Part shown: piece by piece, positions 1-10,500 of the stretch
Layout: every line of letters starts with the position of its first letter
Numbering within the stretch: the first letter of the stretch is position 1
Program-made: the position numbers and the translations under genes
Assembly: GCA_951799405.1 (NCBI GenBank)
Contig: OX637351.1
Coordinates: 4,558,251-4,622,250 of the forward strand
Direction of reading: 5' to 3'
Length of the DNA: 64,000 nucleotides
Source of the DNA: Agapetus fuscipes
Taxonomy: Eukaryota > Arthropoda > Insecta > Trichoptera > Glossosomatidae
Notes under the pieces: generated by a model
Told to the model about the DNA's origin: nothing
Seen by the model: the letters and a program-made list of their open reading frames with translations, nothing else
Databases searched by the model: none

Positions 1-52
1 TTTACAGTATGGGTGGTCAGCCTCATACCAACCTATAAGTCAAGGAAACAAT
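1..52 (-). repeat. Family C repeat, 5' end only (reverse)
   Basis: This is the 5' end of the window's most abundant repeat, here called family C. In forward orientation the family starts with CCTTGACTTATAGGTTGG, continues with a well-kept block around GGTTCACTTTGCCAATGTC, and ends in repeated AGATT. The copy is cut by the window edge. Confidence 0.75.
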
Positions 53-154
53 TTTCATATTTTGTCAAAATTAACAATAAACATTGCGAAAATAAACATT
101 TACGTATTTTTTTATTTCATGTGACTGAGACTTTTTTTTTTAAACACATTTTAG

Positions 155-336
155 TCTCTCCTGTAAAGTTGGCATTTTCGAGATACGACTTATTGCCAGA
201 TCACCCTCGATATAAATTAGATTATATAACCACAGAGACACAAATTTTTATGCCGCCTTTCCCTGAAATAGAAGTGGCATTGCGAAATCTTTCAAATGAA
301 AAGCTTTCTTTGAAAAACATTTCTAATGCACATTAG
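155..336 (+). CDS. Probable 3'-terminal coding exon of an unidentified gene
   Basis: An open frame follows a pyrimidine-rich tract and an AG acceptor at 153-154 and ends at TAG 334-336. It needs one incoming base, so the exon would start in phase 1. The peptide (about 60 residues, beginning SPVKLAFSRYDLLPDHPRYK and ending NISNAH) has natural composition with no low complexity, and codon use looks coding. The upstream exons would lie left of the window. I do not recognise the family. A chance open frame cannot be excluded. Confidence 0.4.
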
Positions 337-439
337 GAGCGGAGAGTTGTGAGCTCAATTCATTGCGACCTCAGATAAAGTGCTCTTGGATAATTGATGT
401 TCTACTGCAGATTTTGATTGTTTTTCTGCTCTTACTACT

Positions 440-681
440 GTACCCATAGTACGAGTTGAAAAACTTGAGAACAGTAAAGTTTACCGAAAATATTAAAGCG
501 TGATTTCTCCCAAAATCTGCCGTTTTTGTTTCTTACACTTTGTGGTCTTATCAAAAGAGTTACAGTGATGAAGAAAATCAAGTTCAAACAAACAAAAACT
601 GCAGATTTTGGGGCAAATCACTCTTTAATAATTGCCGTAAACTTTACATTACTCAAGTTTTGCAACTCGTACTAAGGGTAC
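440..681. repeat. Foldback element FB1, copy 1
   Basis: The termini are inverted repeats (GTACCCATAGTACGAG and CTCGTACTAAGGGTAC). The two halves are complementary over most of their length, including the CAAAATCTGCCGTTTTTG block, so the element folds into a long hairpin. There is no coding capacity. Two more copies lie at 9099-9305 and 51892-52133. Confidence 0.8.
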
Positions 682-785
682 TGCTCGTTGCTTTTATAAC
701 TATGGGCATAAAACGTTGCTTCATTTTTTGAAATGTAAGTAAAGTAAAATCAAAGACAGCAACTTAGATATCCTTTTAAACATAT

Positions 786-1032
786 TGCACGTTTAATAAT
801 AAAGAGAAATAACTCGAAAATTGGGAAAATCGAGATTTTGTAATATAACGCAAGAACAATGCGAGAAGAATAGGTAGAATGCGACAGCCATTCAATTTGG
901 ACGAATATGACCGAGATAAAACATCGGTCGCCTTTTTCATCCCATACAAGTTGTACTGGTTCTCTGAACTTCAAACGTGATTTCCCAACATTCTTATTTT
1001 TTGAGTTATTGCTCTTTATGATTAAGCGTGCG
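786..1032 (+). mobile_element. MITE G, copy 1
   Basis: The terminal inverted repeats are GCACGTTTAATAATAAAG and its complement, extending to GAGTTATTGCTCTTTA at the right end. ATAT flanks both sides (782-785 and 1033-1036), giving a 4-bp target duplication. It is non-coding. A second copy with its interior in the opposite orientation is at 50011-50249. Confidence 0.75.
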
Positions 1033-1036
1033 ATAT

Positions 1037-1840
1037 GGAAACATAAAGAATGCTGTGCTTCCATGTATTTTCAAAAACATCCTAGATTACCGCCTCTGAT
1101 TCTATAAGGCTCATTTAACTTTCAATTAACCAGTCAAAGTCGAATAGGTAGCTTGTTAAACCACTCATTCTTTCAATTCCTTAGAACTGATCTTCAAAAA
1201 TATGAAACTCGCTTCATCACTTGCTTGTTACGTTCCACCTAACTAGGGCCCGCTTCTCAGTAAAGACTTATTTCATCTTTTAACACACTCCGTATAGACT
1301 GTCACTCAGAACTAAATTACTGTTAATACTGTACCTGTATCCAGCCGCTATTATGCTAGTTTTGGCCAGTATTTTCACTTCATTCTGTCCTTGTATTTTT
1401 TCATCTCCTTAAAGTTCATCACTCTCTTCATGCATGTTCTTCTCTTTTTCTTACTGTCCATTGCAGTCATTTGCAAGCTCATTAGCTAGAGTGGTACATG
1501 AACCGTAATAAACATGGTTGAAAACGTAACTGCAGACGCCATCTTGTAAAACACCACTTTTGACAGTTCACTGTGAAGTAAGCTGTGTTGTTTTGCTTGT
1601 GATTCTTATTTTATATTTAGATTTAAAAAACATGATTAACATGAGTAAAAGCACTAGAAGTAGTGTTAGGGAGGTTGTGTTATAAATGAAGGCGTATTCT
1701 GTTACAGATAAACAAAATAATGCCCTTTTATTTTATCAGTTGGTAGCCCTGAATATCACAGAGTTACAATTGTATTGATTGTAGAGGCATTTACTTTGTA
1801 TGATTCACATACTTCATTTCAATAGATAAAATAAATAAAT
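1037..1840. other. No gene seen
   Basis: This AT-rich sequence has short open frames only, no splice-flanked coding stretch and no family recognised from the other repeats in the window. Confidence 0.5.
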
Positions 1841-1849
1841 AAAACTCCA

Positions 1850-2090
1850 GTGTGCCAGACATGTAGCACGTGCAGAGGACTCCAGGATCATCAGAACTGT
1901 CTTGGAAGGTGCCCCCTCCGGTGTTAGACCACTCATCCCAGGATGCGGTGGGCAGACAAAGTTGAAGACGATGCTGAAGTTCTGGGAGTGAGGGGACCAT
2001 GGAGGGAAGCAGCACAAGACAGAGAGTCCTGGAGGATTGTGGTGCGGGAGGCCCTGAGCCTTCAAGGCTTATGAGCCGAAGAAGGTAAAG
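1850..2090 (+). mobile_element. LINE 3' end relic (RTE/endonuclease-RT type)
   Basis: Read in two frames with a break near 1945, the plus strand gives CARHVARAEDSRIIRTVLEG and then MRWADKVEDDAEVLG and AAQDRESWRIVVREAL. This matches the usual C-terminus of insect endonuclease-reverse transcriptases (a GHVxRM-type box, a GRPRxRW-type box, then AxDRxxWR). The frameshift and the missing upstream part mark it as dead. A 28-bp fragment of the same element recurs at 62903-62930. Confidence 0.65.
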
Positions 2091-2244
2091 TAAATATTAT
2101 GATTCCATGACCGGTTTCGGAATTTAATCAGCCACCTGAAGATGTAAACAGATTGTTTGCAAAACTGGTCGTGGAATTATAATATACTCACCGTAATCGA
2201 ATACAAATTGTTTTTATTTTATCTATCACAAAGGTGCTTTGGCT

Positions 2245-2460
2245 CAGATGCCACCTGTAACTGTACTGTAATTCCGCTAGGGGTGGCCAGAGCCTCTGCA
2301 GAGCTGCCTCCATTTTTTCCTATCTTTGTTCCTATGTTCATTATAATCCATGTACCATCATCATTAGCTACAAATCGCTGTAAGTCTTGACCTCCTCGAG
2401 GAGTTGCCTCCACCTTCCCTCTCCATCCCCTCTCATCGCCGATTGGTCATGCCAGGAGCT
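2245..2460 (-). repeat. Dispersed repeat fragment, unclassified
   Basis: The block CTAGGGGTGGCCAGAGCCTC at about 2277 also occurs in variant form near 12565 and 15918. At 12565 it directly follows a LINE C-terminal relic, so it is probably the 3' tail of that LINE. Confidence 0.5.
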
Positions 2461-4470
2461 TGTAAGTCCCTCCGTGTCATAAGCCTTTATTGACAAGTGG
2501 CAACATTTTTGAGAAGTTAATCTTTTACTTAATTTTTAACACTGATATTTTTTTATTAGTGATTTCTGTACTCGTACATCATTATACAACATGAAACATA
2601 TATTTATCAAGGATCATAGAAATGGTAGGGTTCTTAATTTGAATCAGAGGGTTCACATGCATGGGTATTGGTAGGCCTGACAAAGTGTTGCCAGAACAAA
2701 ATAACAATTAAGTATTAGGTATGAATTTTGTCTTATAATAAATTTTAAATTATAATCTAAATATAAAGTATCACATAAAATATACAAAAAGTGTAATAAC
2801 TCTAAAAATACAGGATTCAGAATAATAATCAATATTTAATACAAAAACCATTCATGACCATTTTTATAAATATGTTTATTATAATAGACTCAAAATGGAT
2901 ACTCCATTCCTCCGCCGACAATAGTCACAGGTCTGTGTAACAAGAGACAATGAAAAAAAATGTTAGTTGCTGGGTTCATAGCAATCCAGCCATGTGACAT
3001 CACAACACTTTTGACTATGGAATTTTTGTTGTTATTTTTTATTTACCATGGGGGAAACCTGTATCCTCATCCAGCCGAGGGGTATTTTGAATGCGGTGAC
3101 CCCATTAGGTTAAAATATGAATTATAAATCATCATAAATGGGACACCCACACCAATGTCTTGGTGCAGGTCGTATGGTTATATAAGCCATAAGTTCCCAT
3201 CTCTAATCGGGTTTTCCTTACTGTTAACAGATGTTTATAAAAATGGTCATTAGATTAAAAAATACATAACAACCCTGTTTTTTCACAACGATAACATTGA
3301 GGGAAACATTGAGGGATAACAGCAACATTATGGGTTTTATATGGGGATTATTTTTTATTGGATGGGGATTTTTTCTTCACAGCTGGGTAACATAAAACAA
3401 CACCAATATACGGTTCTTCCTGTCATTTATAATAACATAGGAATGTGCCTTTAACTATTACATTTGTATGACTAGATATTATATTGAGTAGACATTGGAT
3501 AAAGAATCTTCAAAAAACACTTTTCAGATATTTCAATTGCGCTCGATGACACATAGGGCACTCTGTGAGAGGACACCAATATACTTTGGGAAACTCATCA
3601 AACAAATTGCTTTGCATAGCAGACTCTATGGGAAGTGTAGCGCGAATGTTGGTCAATCAGTTTTTTTCTTCCAGAAATTGTGTTTTATGAATTCATAGTG
3701 AATTAAAAATTATATTTATTTTTCATAATAAAAATTGAAAAAAGTACAATAACTTCAAATTACAATCTCAAAACATTTTAATAGTCTTATTAAAAAGGAA
3801 TATTTCTAAGATATATAAACTTTTGGAATGTCCAAGTGGAAAAAATATCTTTCGTATTTTAAGCTCAATTTTTTGACCCAATTTTGTACATTTAATCAAT
3901 CCAATACTTTTATACTTTAAAATAAGAGTAAGGAGAAAAACTAGTACGAGAACGATCAGCTATAGCTCACTTAAAACATTTATTTTATTTAAAATAACTT
4001 TCCCACTCAGGGGGTTTTTTATAAATAAAATAAATATTTCAATTTAATAAAAACTCATTGGTTCCTACTTGAACGTAAATGAATTATAATGGGCTGAGCA
4101 TAAATTTGATTTTAGAATTTTTTCGTAGCGGGCAAACGTCACACTTGAGTGGTACTATCGTCCTCAGTAACCAATAACAAAATACACAATCTTAAAAAAT
4201 TTTCTTTCAATCTTGAAACAAAAAGTGAAACAAACTTCCGTATAGAACACGGCTACACAACCTGAAAAAAATTTAAGATTGTGTCAAGTGCCGGCCGTGA
4301 AAGCCTTAATGTACAATAACAAAATATTTGTATGCATTTTTTCTAGCAACCTGGCTGGGTGACGACGCAATTTTGTTTATGTCAATTCACGCGCGGAGTC
4401 CATTTTAATATTTCTGTTGTTGTTATTTGATTAATAATAATTTGTATTGAAATGAATTTGTTCATAGCAT
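2461..4470. other. No gene seen; AT-rich intergenic DNA
   Basis: There are no long open frames. The interval from 4105 to 4340 shares scattered phrases (for example gggcaaacgtcac) with the foldback repeat at 38570-38862, so it probably contains a decayed copy. Confidence 0.5.
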
Positions 4471-4474
4471 TAGT

Positions 4475-4735
4475 CCGGTCGATAGGTAAGTTGGTAGAGT
4501 GCTTGCATTCCATGCCGAAAGTTCAGGTTCGAGTCACAAAGGAGTGAGAAATGATTCCCCGTTTCGATGCTAATTTCAAATCCAAAATAAAATACCGGCA
4601 AGGTTTACTCAGCCTTCACAAGAAACGAGTACTAGCCCCCTCGGGAGCAAGGAAACCCCCACTTCAACTGAAGTACTTGGCGTTAGGCCAGCCCCCTTCC
4701 CTGTGAAAATAAATAGGTTCCACTTGCCACATTAG
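4475..4735 (+). mobile_element. SINE-B, full copy
   Basis: The head is tRNA-like, with an A-box region in GGTCGATAGGTAAGTTGG and a B-box GTTCAGGTTCGAGTC. A shared body follows (CCGGCAAGGTTTACTCAGCC, then AACCCCCACTTCAACTGAAG) and a tail with aaataaataggttcc. The copy ends a few bases from the stop codon of the minus-strand open frame at 4741, so it may supply 3'UTR sequence to it. Confidence 0.8.
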
Positions 4736-4740
4736 TTTGC

Positions 4741-7536
4741 TCATTCAGGATCCACATTCATCAAACCTTTTGGTTCAAAGGCGTAATTCAAAAAGAAAAA
4801 TATCCCAACAAGTAAGACCACAATTACGGCTATGGCATCTTGAAAGATGTTATAATCCTCAGCCAACTTAGGGACAGTCTCCACGCAGTTATTGTTATTG
4901 TCTTCTTCAGCATTCCCGTTGCTTTCATCTGTATCATCGTTCAACACCAACTCGTCTAGTTCATCAGCCTGGTGGTAGTAGTGGCACTCGTGACACAGTC
5001 CAATGATCCCGTCAAAGTTGTGATTCTCATCAAAGCCGAGGCCCGTCCGATTGATGAATCTCAGTCCTTGGAAGAAAGCGAGGTTGGCATTCAGCGCGGC
5101 CAAATATTTCAAGCCGTGGTAATACTCGGCGTCACTCTCGTAGTCGTCGGGAACAAACGGACCCCCGGCGAGCTGCGTAAAGTCACAGAAGAATCTCATG
5201 TTCTCTCGTATGTTGATGAGATGGTCGGCGTTGCGTGAGTCCGTCAAGTTTATCAAGTAATCAATGAAATCCCACTGCTGCCTTATACTCGGGACGGTTC
5301 CGGCCGGTACTGGCATGCGGTCAACGTCGACGTTTGCGTTCACGTTTCGACGTAGGTTATTAATTTCACGCGTGATTTGCCGCAGTCTTTCGAAGCACTC
5401 AACGTCCACTCCGCTATTAACCCAGTTCCCTAGATTCAGTAAGCTTCTTAGCGAGCTTTCGTCTAACCACTGTTGCCTGTATTGTCTCTCATCGCTGGAT
5501 GCCTCCGCGTCATACTTTTCAGCTTCGATGATATCGGCGTTGGCTTCGACAAATTTATAGAAGTCCGAAGATGTTTCGTAATAGTTTTTCTTGCCGTACA
5601 TTTTTTGATAATCGAAAGCTTCACTCATTGACGGGTCATCTTTGTTGACTTCAACCTTTTTAAATTGTTTTCTTTTATGCTTTGTTTTGCCGCCCTTTGC
5701 TTTAGATTTGCGGCTGTTCCACATGGCGTATTTAATCGATTGACTGTTATATTCCTTTGGCCTTTTCCGATTTCTTAAACCTTGAAATAAGTCTTGATTC
5801 TCAGATTTATCTGGTGATTTTGATTCACTCTCTGGCGGTATATAACTCTGAGCCATTTCTTCTGCATCACTCGACCATTCTTGGTCTTCCTCAGAATCTA
5901 ATGACTTGACACTGTCTTCTGAACACACAACATACCCTGATTCTCCCCGATCCATCTGCCTGCCAAAGCTCTTTGAGTCTTTCGATGAACTCTTTGAGGC
6001 TCCAAATTTTTTCAATCTCTTTTCAAGATTAATAGAAATCATTTTCCATTCTATTGCTTTGTCAGACAATAAGGATTTTGTTGATATCAGTGGTAGTCTG
6101 TTTCTCATAGGTGGTTCGAGGCGCTCCCATGGGGCCTTGGCATCATTAGATTTTGCCCCTGGAAGCAACTTGCGTAAATCTTTGCATATGCCTTGAAATG
6201 CCCTACTAACAGACCATCTTTCATTTGGCGTATTTTCTTCCATCACATTTGGCGCCCTGATTGTACTTCTTTCACTTTGCGCTAAGTCAAAATGTACTCT
6301 ATACTGTGAATTGCTATTTTCTACATCATCTGGAACATGCACTGAACTGAGCCCAAGCTGATTCATATGTTTGTCTGGTTTTCCATGCCGATCCCTATGT
6401 TCACCTGGTTTTCCATGCCGATCCCTATGTTCACCTGGTTTTCCATGCCGATCCCTATGTTCACCTGGTTTTTCATGCCGATCCTTGCATTTGTCTGAAG
6501 TCTTTTCATTCCTATCCCAATGTTTATCTGAAGTCTTTTCATGCCGATCTTTATATCTGTCTAAAGTCTTTTCATGCTGATCCCTATGTTTGCCTGAAGT
6601 CTTATCATGTAGATCCCTGCGTTTGTCTGTTTTTTCATGCCGATCCTTGTATTTGTCTGAAGTCTTTCCATGCCGATCTCTACACTGGCCCGAAACCTTT
6701 TTAGCATCACTTTTAGGCATTGATTTTTCATTTGGATCTTTTTCACTTGCTTCCATAACACTGGACACTTCAAATGTACTTTTTTCATTAGTATTCAAAT
6801 TCGTTTCACCTTTTGTTTTGGCGTTATTTTCATCATTTGAAACATTGACTGAATTATTTTCTTGATGATCACTGCATTGGTCGAAAATCTTTTCAATGTC
6901 GTCTTTAGACATTGGCATTTCTTGATGATAAGTCTCAGTTTTCAAATCAAAGCGTATTTTCTGCTTGGGTTTCATATCATTCAATTCAGAATCCTTCTCT
7001 GTTTTTGAGGACAATCCTTTGGTATTATCAAGAGGCCAATCATACTTTGATGCCCGTTTCCTAAACTTTTTCCGTTTATCAGACAATTCCAATGCATGCT
7101 CTGAGCTATCAGATTCCTTATTAGATGATTCTACTATTTGTTTTGGACTATCGTGTTTTTTTCCTGATGCCAAAGAGTCATTTTCTGAAATAATTTTTTC
7201 AGGTTCTTTAGGTGATAGAGTTGTGTCTTGGTCCGGCCATTCAAACGAGAGCTTCTTCTTTTTTGTGCCTACTGTCTTTTCCTTTTTTGGACTAAACCAT
7301 TTCAAATACTCAGTGGATTTTTTTGATTCCTTAGACTCATCTTTCACCGCAGAGCTCTCCTTATCTACTTGAATTTTTGCTTCACTTTCACTCTCACATT
7401 CAACATTAAGTAAAATGTCATACAACTTTTTTACATCATTCATCATTTGTTCGTCTTCTATGGGATCAAGTTGATCGTCAACTTGCAAATCATTCAAATC
7501 AAACTCATCGTTAGCCCTCCCACCGTCACGCCAACA
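4741..7536 (-). CDS. Large charged open frame in frame after the SCYL3 stop; C-terminal membrane segment
   Basis: About 930 sense codons follow the SCYL3 TGA (7537-7539) in the same frame; the first ATG is at about 7446 (MMNDVKKLYDIL). I do not recognise the product. In order, it shows an acidic/lysine-rich low-complexity N-terminal half with several FDWP/FEWP-like short motifs (SFEWPDQD, KYDWPLD), a block of 12-residue repeats (consensus near EHRDRHGKPG) encoded at 6360-6680, another low-complexity stretch, and an ordered-looking C-terminal region of about 250 residues (from YYETSSDFYKFVEA) containing GLCHECHYYHQ. It ends in one hydrophobic segment (AIAVIVVLLVGIFFFLNYAF) about 15 residues from the stop, so a tail-anchored or single-pass membrane protein is possible. 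Expression could be from its own mRNA, by alternative splicing (a candidate acceptor TTTGCAAG at about 7482 with CTAAC upstream), by dicistronic translation or by readthrough; the sequence does not decide. Confidence 0.7.
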   Translation of the reverse strand, partial: CWRDGGRANDEFDLNDLQVDDQLDPIEDEQMMNDVKKLYDILLNVECESESEAKIQVDKESSAVKDESKESKKSTEYLKWFSPKKEKTVGTKKKKLSFEWPDQDTTLSPKEPEKIISENDSLASGKKHDSPKQIVESSNKESDSSEHALELSDKRKKFRKRASKYDWPLDNTKGLSSKTEKDSELNDMKPKQKIRFDLKTETYHQEMPMSKDDIEKIFDQCSDHQENNSVNVSNDENNAKTKGETNLNTNEKSTFEVSSVMEASEKDPNEKSMPKSDAKKVSGQCRDRHGKTSDKYKDRHEKTDKRRDLHDKTSGKHRDQHEKTLDRYKDRHEKTSDKHWDRNEKTSDKCKDRHEKPGEHRDRHGKPGEHRDRHGKPGEHRDRHGKPDKHMNQLGLSSVHVPDDVENSNSQYRVHFDLAQSERSTIRAPNVMEENTPNERWSVSRAFQGICKDLRKLLPGAKSNDAKAPWERLEPPMRNRLPLISTKSLLSDKAIEWKMISINLEKRLKKFGASKSSSKDSKSFGRQMDRGESGYVVCSEDSVKSLDSEEDQEWSSDAEEMAQSYIPPESESKSPDKSENQDLFQGLRNRKRPKEYNSQSIKYAMWNSRKSKAKGGKTKHKRKQFKKVEVNKDDPSMSEAFDYQKMYGKKNYYETSSDFYKFVEANADIIEAEKYDAEASSDERQYRQQWLDESSLRSLLNLGNWVNSGVDVECFERLRQITREINNLRRNVNANVDVDRMPVPAGTVPSIRQQWDFIDYLINLTDSRNADHLINIRENMRFFCDFTQLAGGPFVPDDYESDAEYYHGLKYLAALNANLAFFQGLRFINRTGLGFDENHNFDGIIGLCHECHYYHQADELDELVLNDDTDESNGNAEEDNNNNCVETVPKLAEDYNIFQDAIAVIVVLLVGIFFFLNYAFEPKGLMNVDPE
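6360..6680 (-). repeat. 36-bp tandem repeat coding 12-residue units
   Basis: On the plus strand the unit reads TTTTCCATGCCGATCCCTAT plus about 16 more bases. Three units at 6380-6490 are nearly identical; about six more toward 6680 are diverged. Each codes a charged 12-mer rich in His, Arg, Lys and Asp within the large open frame. The length is a multiple of three, so the frame survives copy-number change. Confidence 0.85.
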
Positions 7537-10500
7537 TCAATCATCCTCCCAGTCCGCATCTCCCCAAGCTCCGCCTTCCATCTTTGATCCGTCAACCTCC
7601 ACAGGAGCAAAGTTCAATTTGGAATTCACTTGAAAACCGGTCGCGTTGTCTTCCGTCAATAAAAACGACGTACTAAGCGAAGCCTTCTGGTTTACGTCAA
7701 ACACGCTAGCTTTTTCTATCACTGGAGTCATGTCTGTGAAAAAGTCAAATTCATCTTTTTCCTTCAAAGTGCTGGACGACTTGACATTGAACTTTTGATT
7801 CTTTATATCTAACTCCGTTATATCAGTCAATTTCTTTGCTTTGGCATCTAACGCAGCTTTCTGTAAATACGTTGGATTTATCTTTGAATCGTTTTTAACC
7901 ACCAAACTTTTCGTGGTTCGTTCCGGTGTATTTTTTTCTTTACCTACTTCTACATTAACTACTTTATCGTCGGTCGAAATCACACTATCATTAAAATTCA
8001 AGCTCTCAGCTCTATCTAAACCAATCTCACTTAAATCAATATTTCCACTGGCTTCTATCTCTTCTCTATTTTCATTCGTCGCATCTCTATTCTCATTATC
8101 AGCCCAATCGCTCCAATTCTCTTCTTCGTCGCTTAAAGTAGGGATAACTTCAGATGCCATGTCTTCCCCCCCGTCAGGAGACGGCCTTTCATATAAGAAT
8201 ACATTGATGTTTTCTGCATCAGATTCTTCGCCTCCAAACGATACACTGTCATTCAAAATCAATTCACTCTTGATGTCCTGTTTGATATTTGAATCGTTGC
8301 CTATGTCGGCTATGTTTAGTTTGTTTTTGATTTCCTGTGAGCTGATCTTTATCCTCTGTATGTTGGAGTCTTGCTTGATGCGGCGGTGCGTGAGAGGTCG
8401 CCCATCCATGAAGAGTTTGAAGCGCCTCTCTCCGATCACGGTGGCAGCACCAAGGATGGGCACCAGGCCCGCCAGGCAGTACAAGGTCATGGACACCAAG
8501 TTGTCGCTTGTGTCTTTGATGCCAAGAAGCAGCTGGAATCAAATAAATCAATAATTACACCTCCTTCTTTGCTTCATACATATATTTTATTCTTCACAAC
8601 AGGTTACCCTAATTACAGTGCATCCTCACAGCTATCAACACGCTGAAAGAATGGAAGGTTGTGGGTTCGAATCCCAGTGGAGCACAAGAAATATACCATT
8701 TCTATTTTCAAATATGCTCTTTCCTGGGTTGAAAAATTAATTTTCAACTTTACCAAAGACCGCTAACTAAAGGCCCATTCAGCCTTACAGCAACTGGGTC
8801 TTGCTTCAGTATTGGCGCTTTGTAGCAACGAACAAGCTCGTAAACACCTCTGCGGCACTACAACAAGTGTCATAGACCCCTAGAGTCTCTGAAATTGAGG
8901 GAGTCCCCCGCACAGGATTTTTAAAAAAAACCAACCATGTTTTATGTTCTCACCTCTGGTAACACATGCGCCTTCAAATCATCTTTGCTGAAAGATGTTG
9001 AATATCCAGAGAAATGCTTCAACAGCAGCAGGCGGACCTGGCGACAAAATAATCATTATTATTAAAAGTAGGATTGTATGAAAAACATTATGACTCCTGT
9101 ACCCTTAGTACGAGTTGCAAAACTTGAGAAAAGTCAAGTTTACGGAAAATATTAAAGAGTGATTTCTCCCAAAATCTGCCGTTTTTGTTTCTTACACTTT
9201 ATGGTCTTAGCAAAAGAGTTACAGTGATGAAGAAAATCAAGTTCAAACGAACAAAAATGGCAGATTTTGGCATTACTCAAGTTTTGCAACTCGTACTAAG
9301 GGTACAGAAGAAATGAAAGAAGTATGCAAGTACAGAAAAAATGCAATGTTAGCGGCAAAGGTTTTTATGTGTAAATGTTCATTTTTATGTTTTTTTTCAT
9401 TTCTTTTGTTTCTTGAACTATAGGTTGGTATGAGGCTGACCACCCATCCTGTAAAAATGGTTCACTTAACCAAAGTCATCCCTGTTTCACAGAAGGGAAG
9501 AAGAAGTTGCCTGGTATATGTTTATTTGAGATTTAGATATTTATTTTGTATAAGCACACATGCAGGGCAAACTTAGACGTGCCTGCTTGTGGGCGTGCAT
9601 TGAATATAAGCCTAAAATGTCAATACAATACATAATATAAGGGTGTTGTATCTTCCATTAATTTTTCAATTCAAATGTTGACTTATAAGTTGGTATGCGG
9701 CTGACAACCATGCTGTAGAAAATGGTTCACTTTGCCAATGTCACCCCTGCTTCAGGGATGGACGGCAAGAGTTGCAGGGTATATGTCCATTTAAGATTTG
9801 GGTTTTTATGTTGTAGGTTCACATGCGGCATGGGCAAGCGCGAACTTGTACGTGTCTGCTTGTGAGAATGCATATAATGTGAATCCCCAATGTTACATAT
9901 CTTTGCAACTTAGATTAGAGATTAGATTGCTAAGGATGACAGTCTGACACAAGTGTGATGTTTGCCCGCAGATAAATTCTTAATTGAAATTCGTGCTTAG
10001 GCCATTTCATTGAGACTATGGCAGTTAAGACTGAAGCGCATCGCAACGCAACCCAAACACAACTAAGCTACACATGTACTGTAACTTCTTGCCTACGTCA
10101 TCCCTGAAGGGCGTGTGGCGATTCAGGATCTATTTGACTAACTTGTCAATATTCATTTCTGTTTACATTTTTTTGGTAAAAAATAATAAAATGAAAGAAA
10201 ATATGAAAATAAAGAAAGTATGTAAGTTTATGACCGGTCCGTAGTCTAGTGGTTAACACTTCTGACTCGTAAATGGAAGGTTTTGGGTTCGAATCCCAGC
10301 GGAGCACAAACAATATACCATGTATATTTTCAAATGTGCTCTTCACTATGTGAAAAAACATATACCTTTACCAAAGGTCCATCCAGCCTTACAGTAACTG
10401 GGTCTTGCTTGAGAATTGACGCTTTCTACAGCAACGACCAAGCTCGCACAGTCAGCAGCTTACCAAATAAATCATCCTAATATTATTATTATTATTATTA

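Noticed and set aside
2219..2413. A short minus-strand open frame (DLQRFVANDDGTWIIMNIGT).
   Set aside because: It contains the dispersed block that also occurs at 12565 and 15914, so it is repeat sequence read as protein.
4475..4560. A true tRNA gene.
   Set aside because: The sequence has A- and B-box similarity only; the acceptor stem does not pair and the same head is found on many dispersed copies with a constant non-tRNA body.
7537..7539. Selenocysteine recoding of the TGA between SCYL3 and the downstream open frame.
   Set aside because: SCYL3 is not a known selenoprotein, the family ends at this point, and I see no reason in the sequence to propose a SECIS element; plain readthrough or separate expression are simpler.
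8264..8551. Open frames overlapping SCYL3 exon 8 in other frames and on the plus strand.
   Set aside because: They are shadows of the real coding frame; no splice or start support.
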